Shown piece after piece: positions 61,326-64,000 of a stretch of 64,000 nucleotides of DNA (the stretch's first letter is position 1; the number at the start of each line of letters is the position of its first letter). The position numbers and the translations under genes are program-made. This DNA is from Cheilinus undulatus (lineage: Eukaryota; Chordata; Actinopteri; Labriformes; Labridae): contig NC_054869.1 in assembly GCF_018320785.1 (NCBI RefSeq), positions 37,537,789 through 37,601,788 on the forward strand, written 5' to 3'. The notes under the pieces were generated by a model. It was not told where the DNA came from. It saw only the letters and a program-made list of their open reading frames with translations, and made no database searches.

Positions 61326-63539
61326 AACATATTTATAGCTAAGATTTTAACCTTTAATTTGCTTTTGATAAGAATATTACATCATGAACATACCACAGAA
61401 ATACAGCAGAATAAACCAAACCCAGTCTCACCCATGCCAATCCACTGCTGGTTAGCTTTAGCTTTGTAAGCTATTAACTAAAATGTAGGTGATGGTGTTG
61501 AGCCTTTAACTTGGATAAATATCCATATTTATTTGCTTGACGAACAAATATGTCGTCATTCAGATATCCTGAAGAAGATACTAATAAAAGCTCTGCATTA
61601 ATGGGGAGGTTGGAGCGGCATAACCACCAGTCTAAGGACAGGACATGTTAACGTTTGCCGCTGTCTCTAAGCAACGCTCTATGGCGTCCCTGGCTTTGCA
61701 AGGGTTTCTGGGAATCTGAGGCTGGAGGCTTGAACGACCGCCCTTTTTGGAGCTTCGAGAGTAGAACAGCGGTACATGCGTCGAGGGAAATATAATCTCA
61801 AAACAACATTCTGAAGCATCGTAATCAGACTTCAGGTATGTATACCGATGGTTTTTTACGTGCATTTTGCCCTATGGTAGCTGTAATTAGGAAATCTGTC
61901 TGGGAAAAGTGTATTTTAATGCGCGGTTTGATGACGTAATGTTGATTGTCAAACGCGAAATGGCGAGCGTGCTAAGAGGCCCGTTACCTACAGCTCTCTG
62001 CGGTTTTATAATGTTTATTTATTTCATCTTTCGTTACCGAAAGGATTATATTCATGTGTCATATCTTGGTGAGTTGCACTCTTGCTACACATATTACCGT
62101 GGTGTTTAAAGTACCTGTTGTTTTCCTCTCACTGGGTAGGTCTGTAATTGGCTAGATATGCTAACATGGATTAGCAAAGCCGTTCACGATGGCCAAATAA
62201 GCGACTGCAAGTCGGATCGTCTGTTTAAACATATTGCAATCTCACTTAGCATGTCAGTGCATGCCCTTGATTTCCAGCGCGGTATTGGTTCTTCTGAGGC
62301 TTGCAATTTCGGCATTTCTGGCATATATAGGTTTAACAGTGATGTTCTCTAGCGCCATCATGTTGACTTCCTCGTTCTGTGTGTCATCACTGTCCTGAAA
62401 AGCCCTTTCCACCCTTTGAACCTCCAATAACTGAACTTTATTTCCGCCCAGTACAATTATTAAGGCTCGTTGGGATGCAGGTCTGCCATAGGCACATTAA
62501 GTTATTGCATTAGATTAAGTAGCTTAATATTTAACACTGTCAGCCTAGGAAAGCAGATTATTTTTGACGCAGTTCTCTTCCAATTTAGAGCAAATTTGAG
62601 CTCATAAGTTCATAGTATCCTTAAAAGTTACACCATGTGATGAAAATCATAGTCTGCGTTGGCTCATTTAATGTAGATACACGAGGAGGTATAAAATCCA
62701 AGATACCCGAGTCACTTGTAAAGGGAAAGAACTGAAAGAGCTGGACAAACCGCATTATTAACATTTGCTGACATGATTTTAGCTGCACCAAAATCGTTTT
62801 AAGCTGCCCTTTCACAAAGAGGTGTACTAGAGTCAGCTGAGAGCATGTCCAGAAATATTTGTATTGTTGTATTGTTGTAAGTTTTGGCTTGTTTAGCAAG
62901 GTATTTTTTATAAGAGATCTTCAAATCGGATACATTATTAGTCTTAAAATTCCTGTGCCAGCTTGTTCCAACACTATAATGTATAAATTGTGATACTACA
63001 AATCATCAAATAAAGTCTTTGCAGTGAATAAACTGTATCTGTCACATTTGGAACTTAAATCAAAATCATGCAATATGTGCAATATTATTGATGTTATTGC
63101 TGTCATTACCACTGGTTATTATTCTTTCAGGAGATCCACAATATACTTAATGTGCACACTCAATATACCTTAAATGTGGCATATTGTAGCATGTTGCCCT
63201 TTTAACTCATACTTTTTCCTATTATTCATGAGTAATATTAATATGTATACTACAATCCAAAATGGTCCTGTTTATCTGTATATATCTTTATTTTATATAA
63301 ATATTGTATTTGTCTGTAATGCACGTGTAACATCTTGTTCTTATTGGACCATTTTTGCACAAGCCCATGTTCATGTCATACCAAAACTCTGTACATAACT
63401 GGCTGCTAGAAGGTGTTCCATGTCACTTTGCACTAACTTTGCACATTCTGTGCAGTCGGTCTCAATTGTATGTAGCTCCTGTCCTTTTTAGTTTAACGTT
63501 ATTTAGTCTATTGTTGTTGCTTTCTCTTATGTGAATTCC
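61326..63539. other. Right-hand intergenic DNA with a CpG-richer block
   Basis: 61610-62350 is richer in CpG than its surroundings. It has atggcgtccctggctttgca followed soon by a stop, and ttcag|gtatgtata as a possible donor near 61836. It could be a promoter or first exon of a neighbouring gene, or a repeat. No domain is recognisable. Confidence 0.3.
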
Positions 63540-63640
63540 ATTGTATTTTTTTACTGCCTCCTTTCTCTTTGTTGTGTTGCTGCATTGCCAGAATTTCCTC
63601 TCTGGAGATCAGTAAAGTAATATCTTATCTTACATGAGCA
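63540..63640 (+). repeat. Retroelement 3' tail
   Basis: cagaatttcctctctggaga, then tcagtaaagtaatatcttatcttac, resembles the common fish retroelement tail ending in (TATCT)n. Only the 3' end is evident. Confidence 0.45.
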
Positions 63641-64000
63641 AAATACAAAAATGGACAGTATATTACAAGATATTTTGTAGTTAAATTTAAAGAAATTTTG
63701 TGTAAAGGATCAATTAAGGTCTAAGATGTTCAGTTATAGAGTACAATTAGTACGACAGTAATGCCATTATTGACAGTACAAAGACCCAGACTTTAAAGAA
63801 GGTCCAGATAGTTACAATGTGGATAATACTACATAGTGGTAAAGAAAAGTGATATTGCTTATGCTAGTTGTAGTGAAAGGAAGAAACATAGCACATGGTA
63901 GTGAATGTCAGGAAACCTGATATGGGAAAGGGAATACTGAACATGGTGCAAAACATCTAAAACAAAGTTTATTCTGTTTGAAAAAAAAGTAACATTGCAC

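Overview
The window looks like vertebrate genomic DNA from a teleost fish. Genes are split into short exons with GT-AG introns, coding density is very low, and the spacers and introns are full of fish-type DNA transposons (Tc1/mariner, hAT, PIF/Harbinger), tRNA-derived SINEs and a LINE-2 tail. Only two protein-coding genes can be supported. They are convergent and belong to a linkage known from vertebrates generally (GHR next to SELENOP).

Gene 1 (plus strand, 17,597-31,374) is a growth hormone receptor. Eight coding exons cover the cytokine-receptor ectodomain (seven cysteines, FGEFS motif), one transmembrane helix, Box 1, Box 2/UbE and the tyrosine-bearing tail. The signal-peptide exon was not identified. 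All seven ectodomain cysteines are present and an intron splits the region equivalent to mammalian exon 10, so I favour the ghra (GHR1) paralogue.

Gene 2 (minus strand, about 55,840 to 52,175) is selenoprotein P (selenop), and it is the most informative locus here. A plain ORF reading stops at the first TGA and gives scattered fragments. Read with UGA as selenocysteine, the five exons give a 466-residue secreted protein: signal peptide, redox domain with a U-x-x-C motif, a linker with about 40 histidines, and a C-terminal domain with 16 further in-frame TGA codons before a TAA. The total is 17 selenocysteines. The 3' UTR holds two SECIS-like hairpins and a poly(A) signal. The promoter holds a TATA box, a FOX-type site and an HNF4-type site.

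Layout: 1-17.6 kb, repeats upstream of ghr, with no gene recognised; 17.6-31.4 kb, ghr, with a truncated Tc1 copy and MITEs in its introns; 31.8-52 kb, a repeat-rich spacer with Harbinger, Tc1 and long-inverted-repeat elements and a 51-bp tandem repeat; 52.2-55.9 kb, selenop; 56-64 kb, repeats, including the second arm of a 17-kb-spaced inverted repeat pair that brackets selenop. ccdc152, which lies between these genes in mammals, was not found. In function, ghr encodes the GH-responsive JAK2/STAT5 receptor and selenop a selenium-transport protein secreted mainly by liver. They are neighbours by linkage, not members of one pathway.
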